Below are positions 17,980 to 27,221 of a DNA stretch of 64,000 bases, piece after piece (the first letter of the stretch is position 1; every line of letters starts with the position of its first letter). The position numbers were made by a program, and so were the translations under genes. The DNA is from Phycicoccus avicenniae (GTDB lineage Bacteria > Actinomycetota > Actinomycetes > Actinomycetales > Dermatophilaceae): the NCBI RefSeq assembly GCF_018139485.1, contig NZ_JAGSNF010000015.1, positions 1 through 64,000 of the forward strand, read 5' to 3'. The notes beneath the pieces were generated by a model that did no database searches, was not told the DNA's origin, and saw only the letters and a list, made by a program, of their open reading frames with translations.

Positions 17980-19620
17980 TCAGCGCTTCTGCTTGACGAT
18001 CTGCTCCTGGTCGGAGTCCATCGCCTCGGCGCCGTCCTCCTCCTCGGAGCCGACCGGCACGGCGTCGTCCTCCGAGGCGTCGAACTGCTTGTCCTTGAAG
18101 GACTCGACCTCGGCGGTGAGCGCCTGCTCGGTCTCCTCCTCGAACTTGCCCGACTCGCGGATGGCGGTGAGCAGGTCGGCCTTGGAGCGACGCAGGTGGT
18201 CGAGGAACTCGGCCTCGAAGCGGCGGACGTCCTGGACCGGGACGGTGTCGAGCTTGCCCGTCGTGCCCATCCAGATCGAGACGACCTGCTCCTCGACCGG
18301 GTACGGCGCGGCCTGCGGCTGCTTGAGCAGCTCCACGAGCCGCTCGCCCTTGGCGAGCTGGGCGCGCGAGGCCGGGTCGAGGTCGGAGGCGAACATCGCG
18401 AACGCCTCGAGGGCGCGGTACTGCGCCAGGTCGAGCTTGAGGCGGCCGGAGACCGACTTCATCGCCTTGACCTGCGCGGCACCACCGACCCGGGAGACGG
18501 AGATACCCACGTCGATGGCGGGCCGGACGTTGGCGTTGAACAGGTCCGCCTGGAGGTAGATCTGGCCGTCGGTGATGGAGATGACGTTCGTCGGGATGAA
18601 CGCCGAGACGTCGCCGGCCTTGGTCTCGATGATCGGCAGGCCGGTCATCGAGCCCGCACCGAGCTCGTCGGAGAGCTTCGCGCAGCGCTCGAGGAGCCGG
18701 CTGTGCAGGTAGAAGACGTCACCCGGGTAGGCCTCGCGGCCCGGCGGGCGGCGCAGGAGGAGGGAGACGGCGCGGTAGGCCTCGGCCTGCTTGCTCAGGT
18801 CGTCGAAGACGATGAGGACGTGCTTGCCCTCGTACATCCAGTGCTGGCCGATGGCGGAGCCGGTGTACGGCGCGAGGTACTTGAAGCCCGCGGAGTCCGA
18901 GGCGGGGGCCGCGACGATGGTCGTGTACTCCATCGCGCCGGCCTCCTCGAGCGTGCCCTTGACGGACGCGATCGTGGAGCCCTTCTGGCCGATGGCGACG
19001 TAGATGCAGCGGACCTGCTTCTCCGGGTCGCCGGTCTCCCAGAACTCCTTCTGGTTGATGATCGTGTCGACCGCGACGGTGGTCTTGCCGGTCTGGCGGT
19101 CGCCGATGATGAGCTGGCGCTGGCCACGACCGACCGGGGTCATCGCGTCGACGGCCTTGAGGCCGGTCTGCAGCGGCTGGTGGACCGACTTGCGCTGGAC
19201 GACGGTCGGCGCCTGCAGCTCGAGCGCGCGGCGGGTGGCGGACTCGATGTCCCCCATGCCGTCGATGGGGTTGCCGAGCGGGTCGACGACGCGGCCCATG
19301 AAGCCGTCGCCGACGGGGACCGAGAGGACCTCGCCGGTCCGCTTGACCTCCTGGCCCTCCTCGATCTTCGAGAAGTCACCGAGGATGACGACGCCGATCT
19401 CGTGGACGTCGAGGTTCAGCGCGAGGCCGAGGGTGCCGTCCTCGAACTGGAGCAGCTCGTTGGTCATGGCCGAGGGCAGGCCCTCGACGTGCGCGATGCC
19501 GTCACCGGCGTCGGTGACGCGTCCGACCTCCTCGCGGGAGGCCGCGCCCGGCTCGTAGGAGCGCACGTAGCTGTCCAGCGCGTCCCGGATCTCGTCCGGA
19601 CGGATCGAGAGCTCCGTCAT
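17980..19620 (-). CDS. atpA: F0F1 ATP synthase subunit alpha
   Basis: The 546-residue non-catalytic nucleotide-binding subunit of F1. It has Walker [12 protein letters not shown], the [20 protein letters not shown] lead-in, the arginine-finger region [11 protein letters not shown], and [11 protein letters not shown]. The C-terminal ~30 residues are strongly acidic ([21 protein letters not shown]), an extension typical of high-GC actinobacteria. In mycobacteria a comparable alpha tail suppresses ATP hydrolysis, which could matter here because epsilon lacks its helical domain. 96 bp separate it from atpH. Confidence 0.97.
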   Translation of the reverse strand: MTELSIRPDEIRDALDSYVRSYEPGAASREEVGRVTDAGDGIAHVEGLPSAMTNELLQFEDGTLGLALNLDVHEIGVVILGDFSKIEEGQEVKRTGEVLSVPVGDGFMGRVVDPLGNPIDGMGDIESATRRALELQAPTVVQRKSVHQPLQTGLKAVDAMTPVGRGQRQLIIGDRQTGKTTVAVDTIINQKEFWETGDPEKQVRCIYVAIGQKGSTIASVKGTLEEAGAMEYTTIVAAPASDSAGFKYLAPYTGSAIGQHWMYEGKHVLIVFDDLSKQAEAYRAVSLLLRRPPGREAYPGDVFYLHSRLLERCAKLSDELGAGSMTGLPIIETKAGDVSAFIPTNVISITDGQIYLQADLFNANVRPAIDVGISVSRVGGAAQVKAMKSVSGRLKLDLAQYRALEAFAMFASDLDPASRAQLAKGERLVELLKQPQAAPYPVEEQVVSIWMGTTGKLDTVPVQDVRRFEAEFLDHLRRSKADLLTAIRESGKFEEETEQALTAEVESFKDKQFDASEDDAVPVGSEEEDGAEAMDSDQEQIVKQKR

Positions 19621-19716
19621 GTCTGATCTTCTCCTCGGTCACCGGCCCCTCGTGGGCCGAACGTTTCGTGTCGACTGGTGGTGCGTGTGCAGTTGTGGCC
19701 GTGACGGCCGTCCGGG

Positions 19717-20531
19717 TCAGCCCCCGGTGACGTGCCGCCGGGCCTCCTCGAGGCGCCGGAGCACGGTCCCGTCGACGACCTCGTCGCCGACCTGGACCCG
19801 GATGCCGCCCATGACCGTGGGGTCCTGGACGACCTGGAGGGTGACGGCCTTGCCGTAGTGCTTCTCGAGCGCGCTGCGCAGCCGGGCCGACTGCTGCTCC
19901 TCGAGCGGCGCGGCGACGGTGACGAGCGCCGTGAGCTCGTCGCGCCGCCGGGACGCGAGCTCGAGGTAGGCCTCCATGACCCGGTCGAGCCGGCGGCCGC
20001 GGGGCACGCGGACGGCCTGCTCGGCGAGGCGGACCGTCTCCGGCGCCGCCTTGCTCTCGAGGAGGGTGCGCACCAGCCCGGCCTTGCCGTCGGCGTCGGT
20101 GTTGCGGCTCGAGAGGGTGTCGCGCAGCGCGGGGTCGGCGGCGACGATCCGCTCGAAACGGAACAGCTCGTCCTCGACCCGGTCGATGCGGCCGGTGCCC
20201 TCGGCGTTCGCCAGGAGGGCCTGGACGGCCAGGCTCTCGAGGGTGTCGGACATGTCGCGCTCGGCGGCCCACCGCTGCCCGGCGACGGTCGCGACGAGGT
20301 CGCTCGTCGCCTGGCCGACACGACCGCCGAAGAGCGACCGGGCCAGCCCTGCCTTGGCCTCGCCGTCCCGGGAGGGGTCGGCGAGGGCCCGGCGCAGCGA
20401 GGCGTTGCCGTCGACGACGGACGTCACCGCGAAGAGCTCCTCGGCGAGGGTGGTGCCGTCCGCGCTGCCGGCCAGGGCGGCGTCGAAGGCCTCCTGGGAC
20501 GCGCGGGCGGCGCCGCGGGACGAGCCACGCA

Positions 20532-20532
<1 letters not shown>
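19717..20532 (-). CDS. atpH: F0F1 ATP synthase subunit delta
   Basis: The 271-residue peripheral-stalk subunit (OSCP homologue) linking the b subunits to the top of F1. It is longer than the ~178 residues of E. coli delta because of the extended N-terminal helical region usual in actinobacteria. The conserved C-terminal part includes VTVAAPLEEQQSARLRSALEKHYGKAV and DPTVMGGIRVQVGDEVVDGTVLRRLEEARR. ATG 20532 shares one base with the atpF stop (TGATG), indicating coupled translation. Confidence 0.95.
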
Positions 20533-21134
<602 letters not shown>

Positions 21135-21166
21135 CTAGTGCCGGTGGGACGGGTGGGCGAAGAGGG

Positions 21167-21376
21167 TCAGCGGATCGGCACGAAGTAGAGGACCAGGCCG
21201 AAGATGGCGAGGGCCTCGGCGAGCGCGAACCCGAGGATCGCGATCGGCTGGAGCAGCGGGCGGGCCTCCGGCTGGCGGGCGACACCGCTGATGTAGGCGG
21301 CGAAGATCAGGCCGACGGCGATGGCCGGGCCGATGGTCGCGAGGCCGTAGCCGACGAGGGAGAGGTTTCCGAACAC
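21167..21376 (-). CDS. atpE: F0F1 ATP synthase subunit c
   Basis: A 69-residue proteolipid of the rotor ring. It has two membrane helices joined by the polar loop ARQPEARP. The proton-carrying acid is Glu54 in [14 protein letters not shown], as in other actinobacteria and the mycobacterial drug target. The Gly/Ala-rich first helix ([23 protein letters not shown]) is normal. The residues around Glu54 resemble H+-coupled rather than Na+-coupled rings. Confidence 0.97.
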   Translation of the reverse strand: MFGNLSLVGYGLATIGPAIAVGLIFAAYISGVARQPEARPLLQPIAILGFALAEALAIFGLVLYFVPIR

Positions 21377-21461
21377 CGTGATGTCCTCTTTCTTGTGGTC
21401 CGCGCCGGCTCGTCCGTCGCGGGCGTGTGATGGGCGTATGAAGTTGTGGGGTGGTTCCTGC

Positions 21462-22271
21462 TCAGTGGTCGTCGGCGACCGCGCCCGCGATGTAGCTCGC
21501 GGCGAGCAGGGTGAAGACGTAGGCCTGGAGGAACTGGACCAGGCCCTCGAAGAGCACCATCGCGGCCGCCATGATGAAGGTCGGCACGGACAGCAGCTGG
21601 AAGACGATGCCCTGGGTGAGGAAGTAGGCGCCGGCGCTCACGAACAGCACGATGAGCATGTGGCCGGCGAACATGTTGCCGAAGAGCCGCAGGGCGAGGG
21701 TGAGCGGCCGGGTGATGAAGAAGGTGATGAACTCCAGCACCCAGATCGGGCCCTTGATCCAGCCCGGCAGGCCCGGCGGGACGAGCCCGGCGAGGTAGCC
21801 GCCGAGGCCCTTCCGGCTGATCCCGACCCAGTGGTAGACGACGTAGACGACGACGGTGAAGGCGATCGGGAAGCCGATCCGGCCGGTCGTCGGGTTCATC
21901 ACCGGCGGCAGGATGCCGAAGAGGTTGTTGAGGAGGATGAGCGCGAAGAGCGTGAAGAGCAGTGGGACGAACCTGAGGAAGTCCTTGCTGCCGATCATGT
22001 CGCGGGCGATGCCGTTGCGCGCGAAGTTGTAGAAGCCCTCCATCATCCACTGGCCCTTGGTCGGGACCACGGCCGCCTTCGCGGACAGGCGGACCATGAC
22101 GAGCGACAGCAGCAGGACGGAGACGCCGCCCCAGAACATCTGCTCGGTGATGGCCCAGTCGCCCTCACCGATGATCGGGAGGTAGAAGATGGCGGGCGTG
22201 GGGGTCTCGAAGCTGTCACCGCTCGCGGTGGACAGGGTCGCCAGGCCCCCGAGGGCAGCGGCCATGCTCAC
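21462..22271 (-). CDS. atpB: F0F1 ATP synthase subunit a
   Basis: A 269-residue membrane subunit forming the proton half-channels. Five to six helices are visible. The essential Arg sits in [20 protein letters not shown], and the C-terminal helix [22 protein letters not shown] is typical. ATG 22271 overlaps the upstream AtpZ-like gene by four bases (ATGA); a second ATG two codons later is possible. It is followed by atpE after 85 bp. Confidence 0.96.
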   Translation of the reverse strand: MSMAAALGGLATLSTASGDSFETPTPAIFYLPIIGEGDWAITEQMFWGGVSVLLLSLVMVRLSAKAAVVPTKGQWMMEGFYNFARNGIARDMIGSKDFLRFVPLLFTLFALILLNNLFGILPPVMNPTTGRIGFPIAFTVVVYVVYHWVGISRKGLGGYLAGLVPPGLPGWIKGPIWVLEFITFFITRPLTLALRLFGNMFAGHMLIVLFVSAGAYFLTQGIVFQLLSVPTFIMAAAMVLFEGLVQFLQAYVFTLLAASYIAGAVADDH

Positions 22272-22564
22272 AAGGTCTCCTCATGGGTCGTGTCGGCCCG
22301 GGACTCGTCGGAGCCCTGCGGGTCGGTACCGGTCATACCGTACCTGAGCCAGATCGTGTAGACGGACAGCGCCATCCCGCCCAGGATCCCGAGGACGACG
22401 AGCCCCCGGATGCCCAGCAGGTGGTCGGCGAGCAGCCCGAGACCGCCGAAGACCATCGGGCCCGTGACGAGGTAGGCGACGGCCGTGGCGCCCATGGCGT
22501 CGGCCGAGACGAACTCGCTCGGGCCCTGCCGGTGCTCGGCGTCGGAGAGGTGGCGCTCGCTCAT
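22268..22564 (-). CDS. AtpZ/AtpI-like small membrane protein of the ATP synthase operon
   Basis: A 98-residue protein with two membrane helices (about residues 25-48 and 54-73; VTGPMVFGGLGLLADHLLGIRGLVVLGILGGMALSVYTIW). The GGLGLLADHLLG pattern resembles AtpZ-type F0F1 accessory subunits, which are suggested to aid c-ring assembly or Mg2+ uptake. ATGA overlaps join it to the genes on both sides (22561-22564 and 22268-22271), so the three are translationally coupled. Confidence 0.75.
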   Translation of the reverse strand: MSERHLSDAEHRQGPSEFVSADAMGATAVAYLVTGPMVFGGLGLLADHLLGIRGLVVLGILGGMALSVYTIWLRYGMTGTDPQGSDESRADTTHEETL

Positions 22565-22986
22565 CGGGCCTCCATCACCGCGTCGTCGAAGCCGTGCCGC
22601 GCGCGGACGAAACCGAGGACCTGGGCGCCGACGACGAGCAGGCCCTCGGTGACCCCGCCGAGCGCGACCGCGGTGCCGGCGAGCCAGGCGGCGTTCTCGA
22701 GGACGGCGATGGCCGCGAGCACGAGGACGAGCTGGCCGATGTAGACGATCGCGGCGCCGGCCAAGCTGAGGCCGACGGGCCCCTGGACGACGCTCGTGAT
22801 GCCGAGCAGGCCGGCGAGCATGACGACGAAGACGAGGAACGCCCCCGCGGCGGCGGACAGCGCGGCCTGCGGCGAGCCGAGGAGGAGCCCGACGAGACCG
22901 GCCAGCGCGATGCCGGGCAGACCGACGACGAGGACGTGGCGTCGCATCGAGGCGACGGGCGTCCGGGCCGCGGCGGCGAGGCTCAT
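22561..22986 (-). CDS. ATP synthase protein I-like membrane protein (first gene of atp operon)
   Basis: A 141-residue protein with four predicted membrane helices, starting with a basic N-terminus (ARTPVASMRRH). Size, topology and position as the first gene of the operon match the AtpI-like proteins of actinobacteria, thought to help assemble the c-ring or stabilise the enzyme. GGAGG/TCCGAGGAAG lies upstream of ATG 22986. The Rex-like operator lies 31-50 bp further upstream. Confidence 0.75.
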   Translation of the reverse strand: MSLAAAARTPVASMRRHVLVVGLPGIALAGLVGLLLGSPQAALSAAAGAFLVFVVMLAGLLGITSVVQGPVGLSLAGAAIVYIGQLVLVLAAIAVLENAAWLAGTAVALGGVTEGLLVVGAQVLGFVRARHGFDDAVMEAR

Positions 22987-23016
22987 GGGATGGCTTCCTC
23001 GGAGGTCGGGGAACGT

Positions 23017-23036
23017 CTTGTGAAAACTATCACAAG
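23017..23036 (-). promoter_or_regulatory. Rex-like operator over the atp operon promoter
   Basis: CTTGTGAAAACTATCACAAG is a 7-bp perfect inverted repeat around 6 bp. Its inner 18 bp match the Streptomyces Rex operator TTGTGAANNNNTTCACAA at 13 of 14 defined positions. On the operon's strand the same bases contain TGT-GATAGT, an extended -10-like element, so a bound repressor would block RNA polymerase. Rex senses the NADH/NAD+ ratio and controls respiratory genes in actinobacteria. It lies 31 bp before the first ATG. Rex itself is not in the window. Confidence 0.8.
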
Positions 23037-23092
23037 CGCCGTTCGGGCGGCAACGGCGCGGTCGTGCGACGGACTCGGGGTGCCCTCACGGG

Positions 23093-24493
23093 TCACACCC
23101 GGCGGGCGAGCACGACCCAGATCGTCCGGGCGATGATCTCCAGGTCCAGGACCGGGGACCAGTTGACGAGGTACTGGAGGTCGTAGCCCAGCTTGTACTC
23201 CGCGTCAGTGTGGTACCGACCGTGGATCTGTGCCAGTCCGGTGAGACCGGGGGGCACCTCGTGCCGCCTCGTGTACCCGGCGATCTCCTGCTCGAACCCC
23301 GCCGTGAGCTCGGGACGCTCGGGGCGCGGGCCGACGACCGACATCCGTCCGGTGACGATGTGGAGGATCTGCGGCAGCTCGTCGGCCCGGGTCGCCCGCA
23401 CCCAGCGGCACGCGGGGATGACCCGGGGGTCGCCGTGGCTCGACAGCTGCGCTCCCCCGGCGGCCTCGGCGTCGGTCCGCATCGTGCGGAACTTCACCAT
23501 CTCGAAGGTGCTGCCGCCGACACCGACGCGGGTCTGCTGGTAGATGAGCGGCGCCCCGACGACGACGAGCTGGTGCACCGCGACGCCCGCGAGGATGAGC
23601 AGCCACACGGGGGCGGTGACGATGACGAGGAAGAGGTCGAAGAGCCGCTTGAAGTGCCGCTGCGACGAGGCCATCGTCTGCGGCATGAGGAGGACGAACG
23701 GCAGCCCCGCGACCTCCCGCAGCCGGTGCAGCCCGAAGAGGGTCTCGCGGCCGCCCACGCGCAGCAGCACCGTGACGCCGGCCGCGTCGAGACGTCCGAT
23801 GGTCCGCGGGTACCAGTCGTCCAGCCAGGCCCCGGTGAGGAGCAGGACGTCGGTGGCGCCGGTGCGTTCGACGACGTCGACGACGGAGTGCGGCTCGTCG
23901 ACCTCGGCGACGACCTGGAGGTCCGAGCCGTTGACCGCGACGTGCTGGCGGGCGAGCGCGATGTCCTCGGGCCGACCCGCGAGGACGACCCGGGGGTGGC
24001 CCTCCCGCCGGGTCCGCAGCGTCTGGACGATCGCCCGGTTGAGGGCCACGGCGAGCGCCGCGAGGACGATGACGATGACGAGGTTGCCGATCGGGAAGGG
24101 CAGCGCCCGACCGATGAGCGAGCCGCGCTGGCGCGCCAGGCCGCTGAGGGCGAGGTTGAGCAGGGCGACGAAGCTGCCCGCGGCGAGCGAGAGCCGGGCC
24201 GCGCGCGGCAGCAGGCCGGCGGCGCCGCCGAGCCGGGGCTCACGCTCGTAGAGGCCGCCGAAGTAGAAGGCGCTGAGGAAGATGAGCGTCGAGACGGCGA
24301 ACGACGTCGCGTACTGCGAGAGCGTGTAGACCGACCACGGCGGCGTGCCGAAACGCCAGAGCATCGAGCCGACCATGAGCCCGAGGACGGCGAGGCCGTC
24401 CAGGAGCATGACGAGCCGGAACCCCCGCCGGTTGAGCCGCGCGAGCAGGGGCGCCTGGCCCGGGCGTCCGTCGCGGGGGTGGGGGTCGGTCAC
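23093..24493 (-). CDS. Polyprenyl-phosphate sugar-1-phosphate transferase (exopolysaccharide type)
   Basis: A 466-residue WbaP/CpsE-like initiating glycosyltransferase that loads a sugar-1-phosphate onto a polyprenyl phosphate carrier at the membrane. Residues 25-170 hold about four to five membrane helices, followed by a CoA-binding-like Rossmann domain (about 175-285). The C-terminal catalytic domain (from about 295, KRLFDLFLVIVTAPVWLLIL) has VKFRTM, RATRADELPQ, VGPRPERPE and PGLTGLAQIHGRY. The start is GTG 24493, 19 bp after glyA. In Mycobacterium this slot before the atp operon is held by the MraY-type WecA, so the functional class is similar but the family is different. Confidence 0.9.
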   Translation of the reverse strand: MTDPHPRDGRPGQAPLLARLNRRGFRLVMLLDGLAVLGLMVGSMLWRFGTPPWSVYTLSQYATSFAVSTLIFLSAFYFGGLYEREPRLGGAAGLLPRAARLSLAAGSFVALLNLALSGLARQRGSLIGRALPFPIGNLVIVIVLAALAVALNRAIVQTLRTRREGHPRVVLAGRPEDIALARQHVAVNGSDLQVVAEVDEPHSVVDVVERTGATDVLLLTGAWLDDWYPRTIGRLDAAGVTVLLRVGGRETLFGLHRLREVAGLPFVLLMPQTMASSQRHFKRLFDLFLVIVTAPVWLLILAGVAVHQLVVVGAPLIYQQTRVGVGGSTFEMVKFRTMRTDAEAAGGAQLSSHGDPRVIPACRWVRATRADELPQILHIVTGRMSVVGPRPERPELTAGFEQEIAGYTRRHEVPPGLTGLAQIHGRYHTDAEYKLGYDLQYLVNWSPVLDLEIIARTIWVVLARRV

Positions 24494-24512
24494 GGGCTGT
24501 GGTGACGGTCGG

Positions 24513-25793
24513 TCAGGCGGGGCGCGGGTAGGCCGGGAAGGCCTCGACGAGCTCGGTGACCCCGGCGCGGACCTCGCGGCTCACCGCGTGCTCCGGGTCG
24601 GCGTCCCCGTCGACGACGGCGCGGGCGATGAGCTCGCCGATCCGCTGCATCTGCTCCTCGCCCATCCCCTGCGTCGTGACGCACGGGGTGCCGACGCGGA
24701 TGCCGGAGGCGATGTTCGGCTTCTGCGGGTCGAACGGGATCGCGTTCTTGTTCAGCGTGATGCCGGCGGCGTCCGAGCGGGCCTCGGCGTCGACGCCGGT
24801 GACCCCGACGCCCTGGAGGTCGTGCAGGCTCAGGTGGGTGTCCGTGCCGCCGGTCGTCGGGCGGATGCCCTTCTCGCCGAGCGCGGCCGCGAGCGCGCGG
24901 GCGTTCGTCACGACCTGCTCGGTGTACGCGGCGTACTCGGGCGTCGCGCACTCCTTGAAGTTCACGGCCTTCGCCGCGATCGTGTGCATCTGCGGACCGC
25001 CCTGCATCATCGGGAAGACGGCCTTGTCGATCGCGGCGCGGTGCTCCTCGCGGCAGACGATCGCCCCGGAGCGCGGGCCGCGCAGCACCTTGTGCGTCGT
25101 GAAGGAGACGACGTCGGCGTGCGGGACCGGGCTCGGGATGGCCTTGCCGGCGACGAGGCCGATGAAGTGCGCGGCGTCGACCCAGAAGACCGCCCCGACC
25201 TCGTCGGCGATGGCCCGGAAGCGGGCGAAGTCGATCTGTCGCGGGATGGCGGAGCCGCCGGCGAGGATGACCTTGGGCCGGTGCTCCTTGGCGAGCCGCT
25301 CGACCTCGTCGTAGTCGACGTCCTCGGTGTCCTTGTCGACGCCGTAGTGGACGGCGTCGAACCACTTGCCGGAGAACGAGACCTTCGTGCCGTGGGTGAG
25401 GTGCCCGCCGTGCGGCAGGCTCATCGCGAGGATCGTCTCGCCCGGCTTGAGGAAGGCGCCGTAGACGGCCTGGTTCGCGCTCGCGCCGGAGTGCGGCTGG
25501 ACGTTCGCGTGGTCGGCGCCGAAGAGGGCCTTGCACCGCTCGATCGCGAGGTTCTCGGCGACGTCGACCTCGGCGCAGCCGCCGTAGTACCGGCGGCCGG
25601 GGTAGCCCTCGGCGTACTTGTTCGACAGCGTCGAGCCGAGCGCGGTGAGGACCTCGGGGCTGGAGAGGTTCTCGCTCGCGATGAGCTGCAGACCCCCGCG
25701 GATGCGGCCGAGCTCGGCGGTGAGGACGCCGGCGATGTCGGGGTCGAACGCCTCGAGCGCGGCGAAGTCGGATCCGTAGAACGTGTCACTCAT
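24513..25793 (-). CDS. glyA: Serine hydroxymethyltransferase
   Basis: A 426-residue PLP enzyme that converts serine and tetrahydrofolate to glycine and methylene-tetrahydrofolate. The PLP lysine lies in VSFTTHKVLRGPRSG; LIASENLSSPEVLTALGS, NKYAEGYPGRRYYGG and the C-terminal RVGTPCVTTQGM are family signatures. ATG 25793 (MSDTFYG) overlaps the end of the upstream YrdC/Sua5 gene by 8 bp (ATGAGTGA), which supports this start over an upstream in-frame ATG. Its presence between the Sua5 gene and the sugar transferase is an insertion relative to the mycobacterial order. Confidence 0.96.
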   Translation of the reverse strand: MSDTFYGSDFAALEAFDPDIAGVLTAELGRIRGGLQLIASENLSSPEVLTALGSTLSNKYAEGYPGRRYYGGCAEVDVAENLAIERCKALFGADHANVQPHSGASANQAVYGAFLKPGETILAMSLPHGGHLTHGTKVSFSGKWFDAVHYGVDKDTEDVDYDEVERLAKEHRPKVILAGGSAIPRQIDFARFRAIADEVGAVFWVDAAHFIGLVAGKAIPSPVPHADVVSFTTHKVLRGPRSGAIVCREEHRAAIDKAVFPMMQGGPQMHTIAAKAVNFKECATPEYAAYTEQVVTNARALAAALGEKGIRPTTGGTDTHLSLHDLQGVGVTGVDAEARSDAAGITLNKNAIPFDPQKPNIASGIRVGTPCVTTQGMGEEQMQRIGELIARAVVDGDADPEHAVSREVRAGVTELVEAFPAYPRPA

Positions 25794-26634
25794 CGGTGGA
25801 GGTCTCCCGCGGCTCGTCCTGGGTCGGTGCGTCGGTCTCGGCACCGCTGTCGGTCTGGGCGTCGGTCTGGGTGCCGGCGTCGGTCTGGCTGTCGGCGGCG
25901 GCGTCGTCGGCCGCGGCGCGCGTCCCGTCGTCGGTCTCGGCGGCGGGGTCGTCGTCGGCAGGGCCGTCGTCGGCGTCCGACAACTGTAGGGCGTCGGCGC
26001 GGCTGCGCTCCACGACGGCCATGACGTCCTCCTCGGACAGGGCCCCGAGGCGCAGGACGACCGGCTCGTCCCGGGTGCAGTCGACGATCGTCGACGCGAG
26101 GCCGCCGGTGGACGGCCCGCCGTCGAGGTAGAACTCGACGGCGGCGCCGAGCTGGCTGGCGGCGTCGAGCACCGTCCGGCTCGAGGGGTACCCGTGCCGG
26201 TTGGCGCTGCTCACGGCCATCGGGCCGACGGCGCGCAGGACCTCGAGGGCGACCTCGTCGTCGGGCATCCGCAGCGCGACGGTCCCGCCGGTCTCGCCGA
26301 GGTCCCACACGAGCGAGGGCTGGGCCTGGAGGACGAGGGTGAGCGGCCCGGGCCAGAACTCCTCGACGAGGGCGCGGGCGTAGGCCGGGACCTGCGTCGC
26401 GAGGCCGTCGATGGTGCGCGCCTCCGGGACGAGGACCGGCGGCGGCATGTCCGGGCCGCGGCCCTTCGCGGCGAGGAGGGCCTTGACGGCCTCGCCGTCG
26501 AACGCGTCGGCGCCGATGCCGTAGACGGTGTCGGTGGGGAGGACGACGAGGGCACCGCGCCGGACGCCCTCGGCCGTCTTGGTGACGGCCTCGGAGCGAC
26601 CCGCCTCGGTGGTGCAGTCGAAGACCGGGCTCAT
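25786..26634 (-). CDS. L-threonylcarbamoyladenylate synthase (YrdC/Sua5)
   Basis: A 282-residue enzyme that makes threonylcarbamoyl-AMP for t6A37 modification of ANN-decoding tRNAs. The YrdC domain covers about residues 15-210, with LPTDTVYGIGADAFD, K(G)RGPDMPPPVLVP, WPGPLTLVL and AVSSANRHG. The remaining ~70 residues are a low-complexity acidic tail rich in Asp, Ala and Thr, with QTDAGTQTDAQTD repeats; it is not the usual Sua5 C-terminal domain and is probably disordered. It follows prmC in the conserved actinobacterial order, but here a divergent membrane protein separates them. Confidence 0.92.
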   Translation of the reverse strand: MSPVFDCTTEAGRSEAVTKTAEGVRRGALVVLPTDTVYGIGADAFDGEAVKALLAAKGRGPDMPPPVLVPEARTIDGLATQVPAYARALVEEFWPGPLTLVLQAQPSLVWDLGETGGTVALRMPDDEVALEVLRAVGPMAVSSANRHGYPSSRTVLDAASQLGAAVEFYLDGGPSTGGLASTIVDCTRDEPVVLRLGALSEEDVMAVVERSRADALQLSDADDGPADDDPAAETDDGTRAAADDAAADSQTDAGTQTDAQTDSGAETDAPTQDEPRETSTDE

Positions 26635-26778
26635 GGTGGCCCAGCCTAGGACTCGGTCGGCGGCGGGGCGTCGTCGGCTCGCCCCACGACACCCGCGCGA
26701 CGCGGTCGGGCCGCCGGGTGCCGCCCGGATGGCGGGCAGGGTCTGCCGCGGCGGCGGGCGGCGGTCCTACGGTGCAGC

Positions 26779-27198
26779 ATGGACGACGCGGGGAGCCTCG
26801 AGTTCTGGCAGCCGATCCTGGGGCCCGTCGGGTTCCTCGTCGCGGCGGGGCTGCTGCTCCTGCTCCTGCTGTTCCTCGCGGCCGTCGCCGCCCGTCTCGT
26901 GCTGTTCGTCGTCCGGGTGCTGCTGCGGCCGTGGTGGCACGCCCTGCTGACGCTCGGGGCGACGGTGGCGCTCGTGGCCACCGACGTCGTGACGACGACG
27001 ACCGCCGTCCTCGCGTGGGTCGCCCTGCTCGGCGCAGGGCTCGTCTCGTGGCTGTTCCTCACGGTGACGGGGCGCGGTGCCCGGGCGGGGAAGGGGTCCG
27101 GCGGCTCGTACCGGCCCTGCTCGTACTGCCACGGGTCGGGGTGGCGGGACGGACAGATGTGCGGGCTGTGCGGCGGCCGCGGCGCGGAGCCCGCCTGA
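26779..27198 (+). CDS. Small membrane protein with DnaJ-type zinc-finger motif
   Basis: A 139-residue protein with three hydrophobic helices (about residues 17-45, 55-72 and 76-96). A short Gly-rich cytoplasmic tail follows, holding two CxxCxGxG motifs: C114-x2-C117 (CSYCHGSG) and C128-x2-C131 (CGLCGGRG). Two such motifs form one zinc centre of the DnaJ cysteine-rich kind. No J domain or substrate-binding domain is present. It lies on the opposite strand between prmC and the Sua5 gene and interrupts a normally collinear cluster. Function is unknown; a membrane-tethered thiol or zinc-binding role is conceivable. Confidence 0.7.
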   Translation: MDDAGSLEFWQPILGPVGFLVAAGLLLLLLLFLAAVAARLVLFVVRVLLRPWWHALLTLGATVALVATDVVTTTTAVLAWVALLGAGLVSWLFLTVTGRGARAGKGSGGSYRPCSYCHGSGWRDGQMCGLCGGRGAEPA

Positions 27199-27221
27199 CG
27201 CCGACGCGCCGCCGCCCGACG

